Made by a program: the position numbers and the translations under genes
Shown here: positions 36,501 to 43,475 of the stretch, one piece after another
Position numbering within the stretch: the first letter of the stretch is position 1
How the letters are laid out: each line of letters opens with the position of its first letter
Notes under the pieces: model-generated
Databases searched by the model: none
Told to the model about the DNA's origin: nothing
Seen by the model: the letters and a program-made list of their open reading frames with translations, nothing else
NCBI GenBank assembly: GCA_009760855.2
Contig: WPIO01000017.1
Span: forward strand, 186,001 to 250,000
Length of the DNA: 64,000 nucleotides
Direction: 5' to 3'
Origin: Cristatella mucedo
Lineage: Eukaryota > Bryozoa > Phylactolaemata > Cristatellidae

Positions 36501-37017
36501 CTGAGGGCGCTTTATCTAGTGTGCTATTGTTATTATTATTATTTAGCACAGGCGTGAGGTGCTGGCTTTTCACGACTGTGGCCAAGGGTTCGAGTCGTGC
36601 AACAGACTCTCACATTGGTCACTGCTGCACTGCAAGCTGGCGATAGTTGCCCCGGCTTTACCTGCTGCCATGTAAGTGAGCATGCCGGTTCACGGACCGT
36701 GAAAACTCGTTTGTTTTTCTCTCTCCCCCTCAAAGACTGAGCGACGAGTCGGGAGCTCTGCAGTTCCAGCTGGTCAAGGAAGGGAAGTTCTCTAAGGACA
36801 ACCTTGACCCCAACGTAAGCTGCCGCCAGGGCAGCGCTCGCCGCCCGTACGGCTCGCTCGAGTTTGCCACCCGCGGCTAGCGCGACGCGTGCTGATTCGT
36901 CTCGTTGCAACCTCGTCGCAGGACGTCTTCATCATAGACGCCGTGTCCGAGATCATCGTCTGGATTGGCAAAGGCGCCTCGGCCAGCGAGAAGCAGAACG
37001 GACTCGTCTACGCGCAC
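19427..37017 (+). CDS. Gelsolin/severin-like actin-binding protein, 11 coding exons, 3' end missing
   Basis: Multi-exon gene for a three-repeat gelsolin-family protein, which severs and caps actin filaments in a calcium-dependent way in the cytoplasm. I joined exons by GT...AG sites and frame. The coding segments are 10, 81, 74, 75, 75, 128, 109, 195, 101, 79 and 96 bases, together 341 codons with no stop. The N-terminus [17 protein letters not shown] is typical. Domain G1 carries [26 protein letters not shown] and [14 protein letters not shown] (calcium ligands in GDS and DE conserved). G2 carries [17 protein letters not shown] and [10 protein letters not shown]3 carries [16 protein letters not shown] and [11 protein letters not shown]. 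Three-repeat relatives are about 365-375 residues, so one short terminal exon of roughly 25-35 codons should follow. I could not identify it before 47 kb. Intron 9 (5.3 kb) contains a hAT element. Family assignment is certain; the orthology name (severin, gelsolin-like 1 or 2, adseverin) is not. Confidence 0.92.
21505..21650 (-). mobile_element. Partial MITE with telomere-like filling
   Basis: Degenerate TTTAGGG-like words (GGTTTTAGGGTTTAGGA) are followed by CTTGCTACCATATTGAA and GCAATGGGCAC. The latter matches the inner part of the inverted repeat of the element at 46442-46853. Only one arm is recognisable. A LINE-B copy begins where the match stops. Confidence 0.55.
21650..21955 (-). mobile_element. 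LINE-B 3' end in gelsolin intron 1
   Basis: The minus strand matches the end of the LINE-B copy at 40545-41030: the terminal coding words around KSVGYR, then CACCCACATTGTCTTTATGA and GTGGAGTTACAGATGGAGATACA at the 3' end. An imperfect ATGTA repeat forms the tail. The frame is broken. Confidence 0.75.
22018..22165 (-). mobile_element. SINE-B copy in gelsolin intron 1
   Basis: Minus strand: GCTGGTTTGGCTAAAAGGTG (box-A region) and GACCAATGTCAAGGTGAATA, then the tail CATATGTGAAGCACCTTAAT-like, AGAGATTAAGTTCTC and a short CAAATGA end. It matches the copies at 12490, 28438 and 51024. Confidence 0.75.
22565..22645 (+). CDS. Gelsolin-like exon 2
   Basis: The acceptor is TTTCCAG and the donor GTAAGT at 22646. 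It encodes [13 protein letters not shown] and [13 protein letters not shown], the N-terminal strand of the first gelsolin repeat. It enters in phase 1 and leaves in phase 1. Confidence 0.93.
23810..23883 (+). CDS. Gelsolin-like exon 3
   Basis: Acceptor CCGTTGCAG, donor GTGCGT. It encodes [20 protein letters not shown] followed by WRIE, the actin-facing start of domain G1. It ends on a codon boundary. Confidence 0.94.
24180..24292 (+). mobile_element. Orphan LINE-A tail with ATT repeat
   Basis: CAGCAAATGTAAAGCGCCTA, GAAAGAGATTGAGTTCTTTG and AGGGCGCTTTATCAAGTGC are followed by an ATT repeat. This is the last 70 or so bases of LINE-A with no coding part, in gelsolin intron 3. It could be a severely truncated insertion. 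Confidence 0.8.
25342..25474. repeat. Long AT microsatellite with ATGTAT interruptions
   Basis: About 133 bases of AT repeats with four GTAT interruptions in its first half and a pure second half. Confidence 0.97.
25569..25735. repeat. AT-rich region with a 58-bp-period duplication
   Basis: TAAGAATATAAGAATTATAT and the following bases occur at 25569 and again at 25627. Further TATATA-rich DNA runs to 25735. Confidence 0.85.
25986..26060 (+). mobile_element. Possible SINE-A head
   Basis: GTGATAGCTCAATCGATAAG resembles box A of the SINE-A copy at 61736. The box-B region (CTGAGATCGTTTCCTGCTC) is diverged and no body is recognisable. Confidence 0.4.
26400..26470 (-). mobile_element. Orphan LINE-A tail, eroded
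   Basis: GTATAGCACCTCGAGAGAAT and TAACTCTCTTTCAGAGC is the minus-strand LINE-A tail with several changes. Confidence 0.55.
26546..26624. repeat. CT microsatellite
   Basis: About 79 bases of CT repeat with one CA interruption, in gelsolin intron 3. Confidence 0.97.
27450..27524 (+). CDS. Gelsolin-like exon 4
   Basis: Acceptor CCGTTGCAG, donor GTAAGT. Twenty-five codons: [20 protein letters not shown] then YIILH. The Gly-Asp pair of YSGDSY is a type-2 calcium ligand in the family. Confidence 0.95.
28050..28175 (+). mobile_element. SINE-A copy, 3' truncated
   Basis: AGGGGTAAGGTGCTCGCACT (box A region), CCAGGTCGCGAGTCCTGGAG (box B region) and a shortened body with GCTGCTATGTAAACGA are seen. 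The usual GAGGCTGTT end is missing. Confidence 0.55.
28438..28592 (-). mobile_element. SINE-B copy in gelsolin intron 4
   Basis: Minus strand: CCTGGTTTGGTTTAGTGATA (box A), GACCCAGGTCAATGTGAATG, then CATATGCAAAGTGTCTGAAT and AGAGATTAAGTTCTCTTAGG of the tail. No intact box B. Confidence 0.75.
28838..28912 (+). CDS. Gelsolin-like exon 5
   Basis: Acceptor ATTTCGCAG, donor GTACGG. Twenty-five codons include the hallmark [12 protein letters not shown] of domain G1. Confidence 0.95.
29361..29426 (+). repeat. 33-bp tandem duplication
   Basis: AGAGATTAGCCATCGTAGGC plus thirteen bases occurs at 29361-29393 and 29394-29426 with one difference. It lies in gelsolin intron 5. Confidence 0.95.
30224..30351 (+). 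CDS. Gelsolin-like exon 6
   Basis: Acceptor TTGTCATAG, donor GTCAGT. It encodes [17 protein letters not shown] then [19 protein letters not shown], the end of G1 and its long actin-binding helix. It leaves two bases (AC) of a Thr codon completed by exon 7. Confidence 0.95.
30463..30571. repeat. GA microsatellite in gelsolin intron 6
   Basis: About 109 purine bases, a pure GA repeat and then GGAGAGAGAA variants. It takes up a third of a 306-base intron, ending about 85 bases before exon 7. Confidence 0.97.
30658..30766 (+). CDS. Gelsolin-like exon 7
   Basis: Acceptor TTTGAACAG, donor GTGAGT. It encodes [15 protein letters not shown] and [17 protein letters not shown], the start of G2. The basic stretch corresponds to the F-actin/phosphoinositide-binding region of gelsolins. 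Confidence 0.94.
30925..31119 (+). CDS. Gelsolin-like exon 8
   Basis: Acceptor CACTTTAG, donor GTGAGT. Sixty-five codons form most of G2: [18 protein letters not shown] and [20 protein letters not shown]. The Asp and Glu of DDVF and KDER are the expected calcium ligands. Confidence 0.95.
31329..31429 (+). CDS. Gelsolin-like exon 9
   Basis: Acceptor ACTCTTGCAG, donor GTGAGA. It encodes [18 protein letters not shown] and [13 protein letters not shown], the G2-G3 linker and the first strand of G3. It leaves AA, completed by A of exon 10 to Lys. Confidence 0.9.
32178..34469 (-). mobile_element. Complete hAT transposon, inactive, with 8-bp target duplication
   Basis: A 2,292-base element lies in gelsolin intron 9. 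Its left end CAGGGGTAGGCAAACTTTTT and the reverse complement of its right end, CCGACATGGGCAAACTACGG, form short imperfect terminal inverted repeats. It is flanked by identical ATCTAGAG at 32170-32177 and 34470-34477, the 8-bp duplication expected of hAT elements. The ends continue inward with ACGGGCC and GCGGGCC words typical of this subgroup. The transposase gene runs on the minus strand and is broken. Confidence 0.93.
32461..34215 (-). pseudogene. hAT transposase relic, GTF2IRD2/ZBED-like
   Basis: The transposase would cut and join the element's ends. The N-terminus [16 protein letters not shown] begins at 34215; a BED-like zinc-finger segment follows ([20 protein letters not shown]). It is interrupted by a stop in the TTK-FFTEV region, a second stop at about 34040 and frameshifts around 33.8-33.95 kb. 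From 33768 down to 32461 one frame is open except for two stops (near 33418 and 33192). It contains [20 protein letters not shown] and [16 protein letters not shown] (acidic catalytic positions) and the C-terminal dimerisation block [17 protein letters not shown]. The nearest family by motif is the one domesticated in vertebrates as GTF2IRD2. This copy cannot make a full protein. Confidence 0.88.
35340..35570 (-). mobile_element. LINE-B 3' end in gelsolin intron 9
   Basis: The minus strand ends [19 protein letters not shown], matching [19 protein letters not shown] of the copy at 40545-41030. The 3' UTR words AACTCCACAGTTGCACAAAG-like and an ATACATGGG repeat follow. Confidence 0.75.
35590..35895 (+). 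mobile_element. LINE-C fragment with LINE-A-like tail
   Basis: Broken coding words [16 protein letters not shown] and KYLKSYL-like resemble a reverse-transcriptase C-terminus different from LINE-A and LINE-B. Further on, CACATGTCAAGTGCCAAGAA, AGACATTACATTATCTGAGG and GTGCCATGCAAAT match the shared tail. Confidence 0.55.
36185..36400 (-). mobile_element. SINE-A copy with internal duplication
   Basis: Minus strand: TTAGCCCAGGAGATACGGTG (box A) and CGTGAGTTCGAATCCTGACG (perfect box B core), then GGTGGCGATATACC, AGACTCTTCTGCCGATATAT twice, and GAGGCTGTTAAATCAGC. The duplicated unit of about 25 bases is at 36234 and 36257. Confidence 0.88.
36466..36542 (+). mobile_element. Orphan LINE-A tail with ATT repeat
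   Basis: GCAGCAAGTGTTAAGCGCCT, AGAAACAGATTGAGTTCTCT and GAGGGCGCTTTATCTAGTG, then a TATTATT end. It sits between two SINE-A copies, about 190 bases before exon 10. Confidence 0.85.
36543..36680 (+). mobile_element. SINE-A copy, 3' truncated
   Basis: AGCACAGGCGTGAGGTGCTG (box A region), AAGGGTTCGAGTCGTGCAAC (box B) and the body GCAAGCTGGCGATAGTTGCC are seen. It stops at TGCTGCCATG without the GAGGCTGTT end. Confidence 0.7.
36736..36814 (+). CDS. Gelsolin-like exon 10
   Basis: Acceptor CCCCTCAAAG, donor GTAAGC. It encodes [20 protein letters not shown] and DNLDPN in domain G3. It follows a 5.3-kb intron holding the hAT element. Confidence 0.92.
36922..37017 (+). CDS. Gelsolin-like exon 11
   Basis: Acceptor CTCGTCGCAG, donor GTATGT. 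Thirty-two codons: [20 protein letters not shown] then [11 protein letters not shown], the calcium site and core helix of G3. It ends on a codon boundary and needs one more exon for the last strand and stop. Confidence 0.94.
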
Positions 37018-37400
37018 GTATGTCGATGCGGCAGTGGCGCTCTCTCTAGCTAGCTGTCGCTGAGCTGCCACTTTTTGCCTGCGAGCATTCTTGCCGCGCG
37101 GCCTCCAGGCCTAGAGAGCTCCCGCCGCAGCTGAGCACAACCGGATTGAGTTTGATACCGGAAGAAGAGTGTCCGCCATGCTGTGCCAGCTGCCTGTCCC
37201 CTTCCCCTACTGCTAGTATTGCATGCATACAGCTGACAATTGCCCCTGCCTACCATTATACATTCGGCCTTTTTATTGGGTACACGTGGCTGCTACTTTA
37301 AGCTTAGCATTATTTTGCGAAATCTTTGGCCACGAGAAATCTTCGTGTAGTCCGTGGGCACCGCCGGGACTCTCAAGAATATTCTACTAGTTGGTGAACC

Positions 37401-37567
37401 GTGGTGGCCCACTAGGTAAGACGTTAGCTTTTCAGGACCTTGATCCCGAGGTTGTGGGTTCGAATCCTGCAGCATGCGATCTTTCCTTGCTGCTGCAATT
37501 GGCCGTGATAGCCTGTAAGGGTCTTCTGCCACCATGCAAAAGAGGCTGTTAAGTCAGCGGGTAGTTG
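37401..37567 (+). mobile_element. SINE-A copy, well preserved
   Basis: GTGGTGGCCCACTAGGTAAG (box A), TTGTGGGTTCGAATCCTGCA (box B), GCAATTGGCCGTGATAGCCT, GGGTCTTCTGCCACCATGC and GAGGCTGTTAAGTCAGCGGG. One of the best copies for building a consensus. Confidence 0.88.
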
Positions 37568-40007
37568 TCTTTTTTTAGTTGAACTTGCAGCACACGGGCT
37601 TAGCTGGACTATTTTGCTGCTGCTCCATCTACTGACAGTACGCCTGATGACCTAGCTCCGGCTGCCGAAGCTTCCGTACCTCCCTCGCTCCTCCTCAGCA
37701 GCACGCCATTGCTATGCTTGCACGTTTGTCGGTTGTCCTCGTCGTTTGTCGGTTGTCCTTGGACACGTGCTCGCGTGCCTATCCATGTGCGAAGGGGTGC
37801 GAGCATGCAAGCACGCATGCGCGCAAGCGTGCGTGCGTCGGTCTTAGACCGCTAGCGGGCGTGCCGTAGCAGTGCATTTATGATGCCGACGCTCGGCCGG
37901 TGCGGCACGGGGCGGCACGATGCATGTCCTGAGCTGCATGTCCTCGAGACCACCCTTCGAGCAACGTCACGCTTGGCGTCACCAAGGAGCAGCCGACAGA
38001 AGTGCAGGCCAGCACCAGGTGGCGCCGCCGCTTGCCTCGCCGGCCGTTCATCGATGCATTCTTTGACAGAACTATGCCATGAAGACGCAGCACGCTCAGG
38101 TTGCACCCATAACAGTCGTCACCCAAGGGCAGAATTGCAAGGCTCTGGATGTGGCGCTAAACTAGCTGCTCTGCCTAATGTCGCCGCTGCCTCTTGCGTC
38201 GTTGGTGAAAGTAAGCTTTGCATCCAATCGTCTGTTGCTGACCTCGACTCACGCAATCGTAGTTGCTAACTGCTGCCGCACCGGGCATGCCTGCCGCTTG
38301 CACTTGCTTCAGTGTGCTGCACGTGCGTCAAGCGCATGCTCGTGCACCGTCCGCGAGTACGTACGTCTTTGCCCCGTGAATGCACGCTTCTCACTTTAAC
38401 CCGTTGCAGTTAGTGAGTTGCTGCTCCTGCTCATTTACCAGTTCTTCCACTAATAGTATTCTGGTTGTCCTTTGCTTTGTCACGTAGCTTAGTAGTCGGA
38501 CGTGCGTGGCATCCCAGCAGTGTTGACCGCCTCCTCCTGCGGTGATTACCGAGTCTCGCCCTCAGCCTCCCATCCGCCCTACCTCCCTCCCTCCTCCACC
38601 CAGCCACTTATCAGCTTGATGCACAGTCTCTGCCAAAAGAGCAGCAATTAACACAGCCACTTTCCAATAGCCTGCAGATGCAAGCCAGCACTGCACCAAG
38701 AGCAAGCTCCAAGTACTCACCGTCCACTGAGCAAGCTGAACATCCTGGATCGATGGTTCATGCGACTACTTGCCAAACTAAATGCAAAATGGTGCTTTAC
38801 ATGCATAAACAACGACCCGTAGGGATTTTGATGCTAAAATCCCAGGGGAATCGATCGGCTCTCAGTTACACCCACCAAGAAAAGAACAGGAAACTGTTCC
38901 GGTTCGCTCTGAAAGCTAGCAATCAAATCGGGATCGTCTGTAACACTTGTTTCTTAGTCGACTGGCAGTAGTGGCAGTTTGGTTTTGATTTGAGACATGC
39001 CGTTTCGCTGTGGCTGTATATGTTTTAGGTGGCTGTTATTCCCTGGCTCCAAGCAAATTTCACGTTCTAGACGTGGCAACGCTTCGGAGGCTGTACCAAC
39101 TCCTGTCGAATTTTCTATTAACCAATTTCACGAGCATTTGTGCAAATTGATTACATGTTCCGTGGTCTTCTTGTATTCACCCAGTAGGGAGAAATAGTAG
39201 CTAAAATTATGCAATGACTGCATCGGATAAATCAACTGTAAAAATGCCTTGAAGCTCATTCCTTGTAGTATGGAAAGCAAGAGTAATCTAAAGACAACAG
39301 CGTAGAGTTTCCGAAAAATTGCCATGTCTAGAACGTATGGATTGGAAGTAAAATTGAGCATAATGCTTCCGGTAGCTGGAGAATTATGCCGACCTCGAAT
39401 CCCAGCAAAAACTAGGAACTCGGTCTCTTGACCTCCTCATTTGCTGAAACCCATCAACTCGACTTTTGCTGATGCAGGTGATTTCGATTTCCTTGATTAT
39501 ATACAATTTTTGGAGATTTTGCTCATTACTTTGGCAAAACAGCATTGTTTTTCTATTTTTGTGGATTCAGCTAGCCAATCGATTTTGCTTTTGGCACAAT
39601 AATTGATAATGGGCTGTTATTTACATGTTTACCTAGTTTTGCCAAAATTCGTGGGAAACGTAGATTATGTATGTGCAGCCCTGCTTATCTGCTGGAACGT
39701 ATGTGTTCATTAGGCAAGAGCTATAACATTAAGAACATTATAACATTTAATTTCAATTTTTAACATTAAGAGCTATAAGAGCTTAACATTCACGCCTCTT
39801 GCCACTAGTATTGAGCGCATTGTCACGCTACTTCCAGGCTTATCTAGAGGACATCTCTTCTTTATCGAGAATATCTGGACTGAAAATAATCGCTTGGCTA
39901 CTTAGCTGTATTATTTTAAGAAAGAGGTTTGAGCCGTGCCTAGTGTGCACCAGTCGTCCCCCCTCCCCGACATCTGCTCAGAAGGTTTGGTAAAGGCACT
40001 TTTGTGG
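37568..40007. other. Downstream of last found gelsolin exon, no gene recognised
   Basis: CpG-containing at 37.7-38.4 kb (GTGCGTGCGTCGG-type words) and AT-rich after 38.7 kb. The terminal gelsolin exon is expected somewhere here or beyond, but no segment combines a good acceptor, the right phase and a gelsolin-like C-terminus. Confidence 0.4.
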
Positions 40008-40150
40008 CATCTTAACCCTACGGTAAAGCAGTACATGATCCGGGTCGTGGGTTTGGATCGGGCAGTCCTTTAATGCCAGTTGCAACGGTGGCGATAGCTG
40101 TTCGGACTCTTCTGCATGCTACAAATGAGGCTATGAAATCAGCTAACGAT
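40008..40150 (+). mobile_element. SINE-A copy
   Basis: CTTAACCCTACGGTAAAGCA (box A region), GGGTCGTGGGTTTGGATCGG (box B region), GCAACGGTGGCGATAGCTGT, GGACTCTTCTGCATGC and GAGGCTATGAAATCAGC. A second SINE-A follows 20 bases later in the same orientation. Confidence 0.8.
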
Positions 40151-40167
40151 TACATTTGCCGAAGGTA

Positions 40168-40316
40168 CCTTAGCCCAGGGGTAAGATGCTTGCACCTTAC
40201 GACACGTTGCGTTGGTTTAATTTCTTCACAGTAGGCAATCCCTTATTATATGCTGCAAGCGATGACGATAGCCATTTATTCTGTGGCTCTATTTTAACGA
40301 GGCTGTTGATTTAGTT
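40168..40316 (+). mobile_element. SINE-A copy, diverged
   Basis: CCTTAGCCCAGGGGTAAGAT (box A), a diverged box B, then GCAAGCGATGACGATAGCCA and ACGAGGCTGTTGATTTAG. Confidence 0.7.
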
Positions 40317-40497
40317 GATCTTGGACACGTGGTAAGAAAAGCCAGGGTAGGAGAGTAGCTCACACCGACCGTGGGAGATTTAGGGAAAAGGCACAGGGAC
40401 CGGAGTAGTGGGCTGGCTGGTGTCACTCCTTCTTGCAGGCATTAACCAGAAGGTGCTAGTAATTTTTCGTGCTATTAGTGGCAGGAGTTGAGTGGCT

Positions 40498-41160
40498 AGT
40501 AATAATAAGAAGAATAAGAATATATTTGTCTAGCGCCCTCAGAGAACGTAAAGTTCTTACGCTGACCCACAAGGCCCACCACGGCTTGGCTCCTTCATAC
40601 CTAGCTGAACTGCTGCATCAGTTTCAGCCTGTTCGCGCCCTCAGGTCCTGTGTGGACAATAAATTAGCTGTCCCGTTCCTCCGCTTAAAGACAATTGGCG
40701 ACAGAAGCTTTAGCTCTGCAGTTCCTAGACTGTGGAACTCGCTTCCACAATTCTTACGCAACGACGTCTACTCTCCAACTGCCGACTATGGCACATCTTT
40801 TTCAGCGGTCCTGAACTGCTACTTCTATGCTACTCACTACCTCAACTGCTCTCCTAACTCTGCTATGCTTCCCACTTTCTCTTTGTTGCGTGAGACGAAG
40901 TCTGTTGGCTACCGAATGCGTACCGAAAGCCGCTTAGGCTGTGAGTTCGCTATGCAAAACTCTCCTGCGTAACACCCACATTGTCTTTATGACTTTGTGG
41001 AGTTACTGACGGAGATACAATACAATACAATCCTATGCTAGGCACTTGACATGTGCTATAAAGGAAGCACGATCGAATGGTTAGTGGTAGCATGCTCATA
41101 TTCAACAAGCTTAACATGTTAAGAGGCTACGTGCACAGGGTCAGCATGCAAATAAGCTAA
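40498..41160 (-). mobile_element. LINE-A 3' end split by a LINE-B insertion
   Basis: The LINE-A tail begins at 40498 (AGTAATAATAAGAAG end) and reaches GCCCTCAGAGAAC at 40544. It resumes at 41031 with CCTATGCTAGGCACTTGACA and AAGGAAGCACGATCGAATGG, running on through GTTAGTGGTAGCATGC to about 41160. In unbroken copies these parts are contiguous. The intervening DNA is LINE-B. Confidence 0.85.
40545..41030 (+). mobile_element. LINE-B C-terminal fragment, best copy
   Basis: An open frame encodes LTHKAHHGLAPSYLAELLHQ, FLRLKTIGDRSFSSAVPRLW and NSLPQFLRND, the C-terminal region of an L2/CR1-like reverse transcriptase. It then ends [19 protein letters not shown] and QNSPA before the stop. The 3' end GTGGAGTTACTGACGGAGAT is followed by an ACAAT repeat. 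It lacks the reverse-transcriptase core (5' truncated) and sits inside a LINE-A tail. Confidence 0.88.
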
Positions 41161-41522
41161 GTACGGTGGCTCGTTCTTTTTTCATTGGACATGCAGGTGG
41201 GCATGCAGGGCTGCATAATGGTGACCGATGTGGGGATTTTGAAAGAAGCACCGCATTTGCTAACAGGCCTATACTTCACTCCTTACTTTGCAAAGCCACT
41301 GAGCAATCGGGTTGCAATGCAGGTACCCAACGAAAATTGCATCGGTACATGCTGAGCAATATGGCCGCACACTTTGCATGAGCAAGCCACGAACGGAAGC
41401 GAGTAAGATCTAATCGTCGACAATAAGAAATACCCAGGTCACGAATGGGCATCCAAATGGCCACCCAGGAGTTACTGCATTTCCGGGAACTTGCTAACAC
41501 CAGCGAAGAAAGAGTGCTTCTT

Positions 41523-41665
41523 CGTTGTAGCCCACCTAATAATAATAATAATAATAATAATACATTTGATATAGCACCCTTAGAGAACTCAATCTCTTTC
41601 TAGGCACTTGACATTTGCTGCAAAGGAAGCACGATCGAATGGTTAGTGGCAGAACACGTATTAGT
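41523..41665 (-). mobile_element. LINE-A 3' tail, truncated
   Basis: The minus-strand tail has an uninterrupted ATT repeat (41538-41562), GCACCCTTAGAGAACTCAAT, CTCTTTCTAGGCACTTGAC and AAGGAAGCACGATCGAATGG. It breaks off after GTTAGTGGCAG. Confidence 0.88.
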
Positions 41666-42407
41666 ATTGCATGCCTACTATTTTCGTTGTAACATGGAGC
41701 AAAACCGGGTGCTTTGACCTGCAGCAAGGTTTGATCGTCTCATTTTGCGAATGTCGGCGACTACATTCTAATATACTTGGAATTTTTTGGATTTTTTTAG
41801 AAATTGTTTGGGTAATTCAAAATGAGTTCTTATTATGCCTTTAGCATAAACCAACTAATACACTGTGACGAACTAACTATTGTATCCAGTCAGCCCATGT
41901 GGGCCACTGGGCTCCTTGTGGCCCACAAATCTTAACCGCAGTGCTGAACAAGCAATATGAAACACTGGACAAGAAGCACCACATTTGTCAAAAACTGAAG
42001 GCAAGCCTCTTCACAAAGCCTGTGTACATCCAAGCAACCAACCAAACGAGCTGCAACATTCTGTTAGTAAAGTTTGATCTCCTCTAGTGGTGAAGTTTGG
42101 GAAGACTTGAAAACAGTAGCATCGATTTAGCCGAGTTTTGAAGTTGGTACCTTCTAAGGGTCTTGGATCTGTAAGTGAAAGCCCAGCCAGGTCTGTGTAT
42201 TGCAATTATTTTCTTTGATGCTGTGCCGGAGCCGGTTTTATTTAGAGCTCAGCTTTTTTGGAATTCGCTTGTGGAAGAAGTGAACGAGCTCAATTAATTT
42301 TCTATATCCCGTGTATCCGTTGTATGAACATGGTGGCTGAAGATAGCAGCCAAAATCTTGTGTGCACCAGTGGGGCTGTGAATCCAGCTACTTGTTCAGT
42401 GGAGCTA

Positions 42408-43475
42408 ATAATAATAGTAATAATAATAAACATTGCTATAGCGTCCTCGGAGAACTGAATCTCTCTCTAGGCACTTTACAGATGCTGCATATAAAGGGTT
42501 ACTAAATATTTTATGGTAACATCCGCAAGCACGAGCAAGTAAGGATTTCCACGAAAAACGAATCACAAAGACTCACCAAATGCTGTAATAAAAAGGTGCA
42601 TTGTAAGCTTCTTTTTAAATGTCATCATGTCAGGGGACGATATGACGTGCGTCGGTAGTGAGTTCTAATCTTTAGGACCATGCGAACTAAAGGCACTGTC
42701 TCCAACAGTTTTGAAGTTCGTATGAGGTATGACTAAACGATTCGAGTCAGAACAGTGGATTCTTCGCCGGATCGGGGAGTAGTTCTGATAGGTAAGCTGG
42801 AGCCAGAGAATGAAGGAACCTTAAACGTAAGTGACAGAACCTTGAAGTCGATGCGCTGCTTGACTGGGAGCCAGTGCAAATCGGCAAGAAGTGATGTGAT
42901 GTGGCAATGTCGATGCTCACAACAGAGGAGCCTAGCTGCAGAGTTTTGTACCAGTTGTAACGCTCGGGTGCACAGGCCGGTATACCAACAGGCAGTGAGT
43001 TACAGAAGTCAAGACAAGATGTCACAAATGCATTGACCAATTTAGATGTGATATCCCTGTCTAAACAAGCCCGAATTTTAGCAATGCTATGTAGCTGAAT
43101 GTAGGCAGACTTGACTGTGGAGCTGATGTGGGTCTCTAATGAAAGGTCACTTTGGAACAGGACACCTAGATTATATGCAGATTCAACAGGAAATATGCCG
43201 GCAGAGCCGATTTTGAATGTCAGGTTTTTGCAATTTCTGAACCACACTTGGTTTGCCCATAGCTAGCAAGTTGGTTTTGCCTTCATTCAATTTAAGAAAG
43301 TTTGCTGTCATCACGTGCAGATGTCATCAATACATGCAGCAAAGGAGTTGAGAGAATTCGAATGCTGGGAGGGATCAAAGCAAAGGCATAACTGAGGGTC
43401 ATCTGCATAGAAGTGAAAGCCTAGATTGTGCTTGGTGATCACACCGGCAAGAGGGAGAGTATATACTGTGACGAG
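42408..43475 (-). mobile_element. LINE-A, 5' truncated, with part of reverse transcriptase
   Basis: Minus strand: VYTLPLAGVITKHNLGFHFY followed by ADDPQLCLCF (intact catalytic YADD at about 43400) and CIDDICT. Then comes FKIGSAGIFPVESAYNLGVL, SCLDFCNSLPVGIP and FLHSLAPAYLSELLP, the 3' UTR and the tail with an AAT-rich end at 42408. Shifts occur around 43.26-43.31 kb. Truncated just before the PQG box. Confidence 0.88.

Noticed and set aside
39836-39993. Possible gelsolin terminal exon AYLEDISSLSRISG after TACTTCCAG
   Set aside because: The phase fits and AYLE resembles the family's A-x-YL, but the rest lacks the expected PVT/PIT core and acidic-aromatic end.
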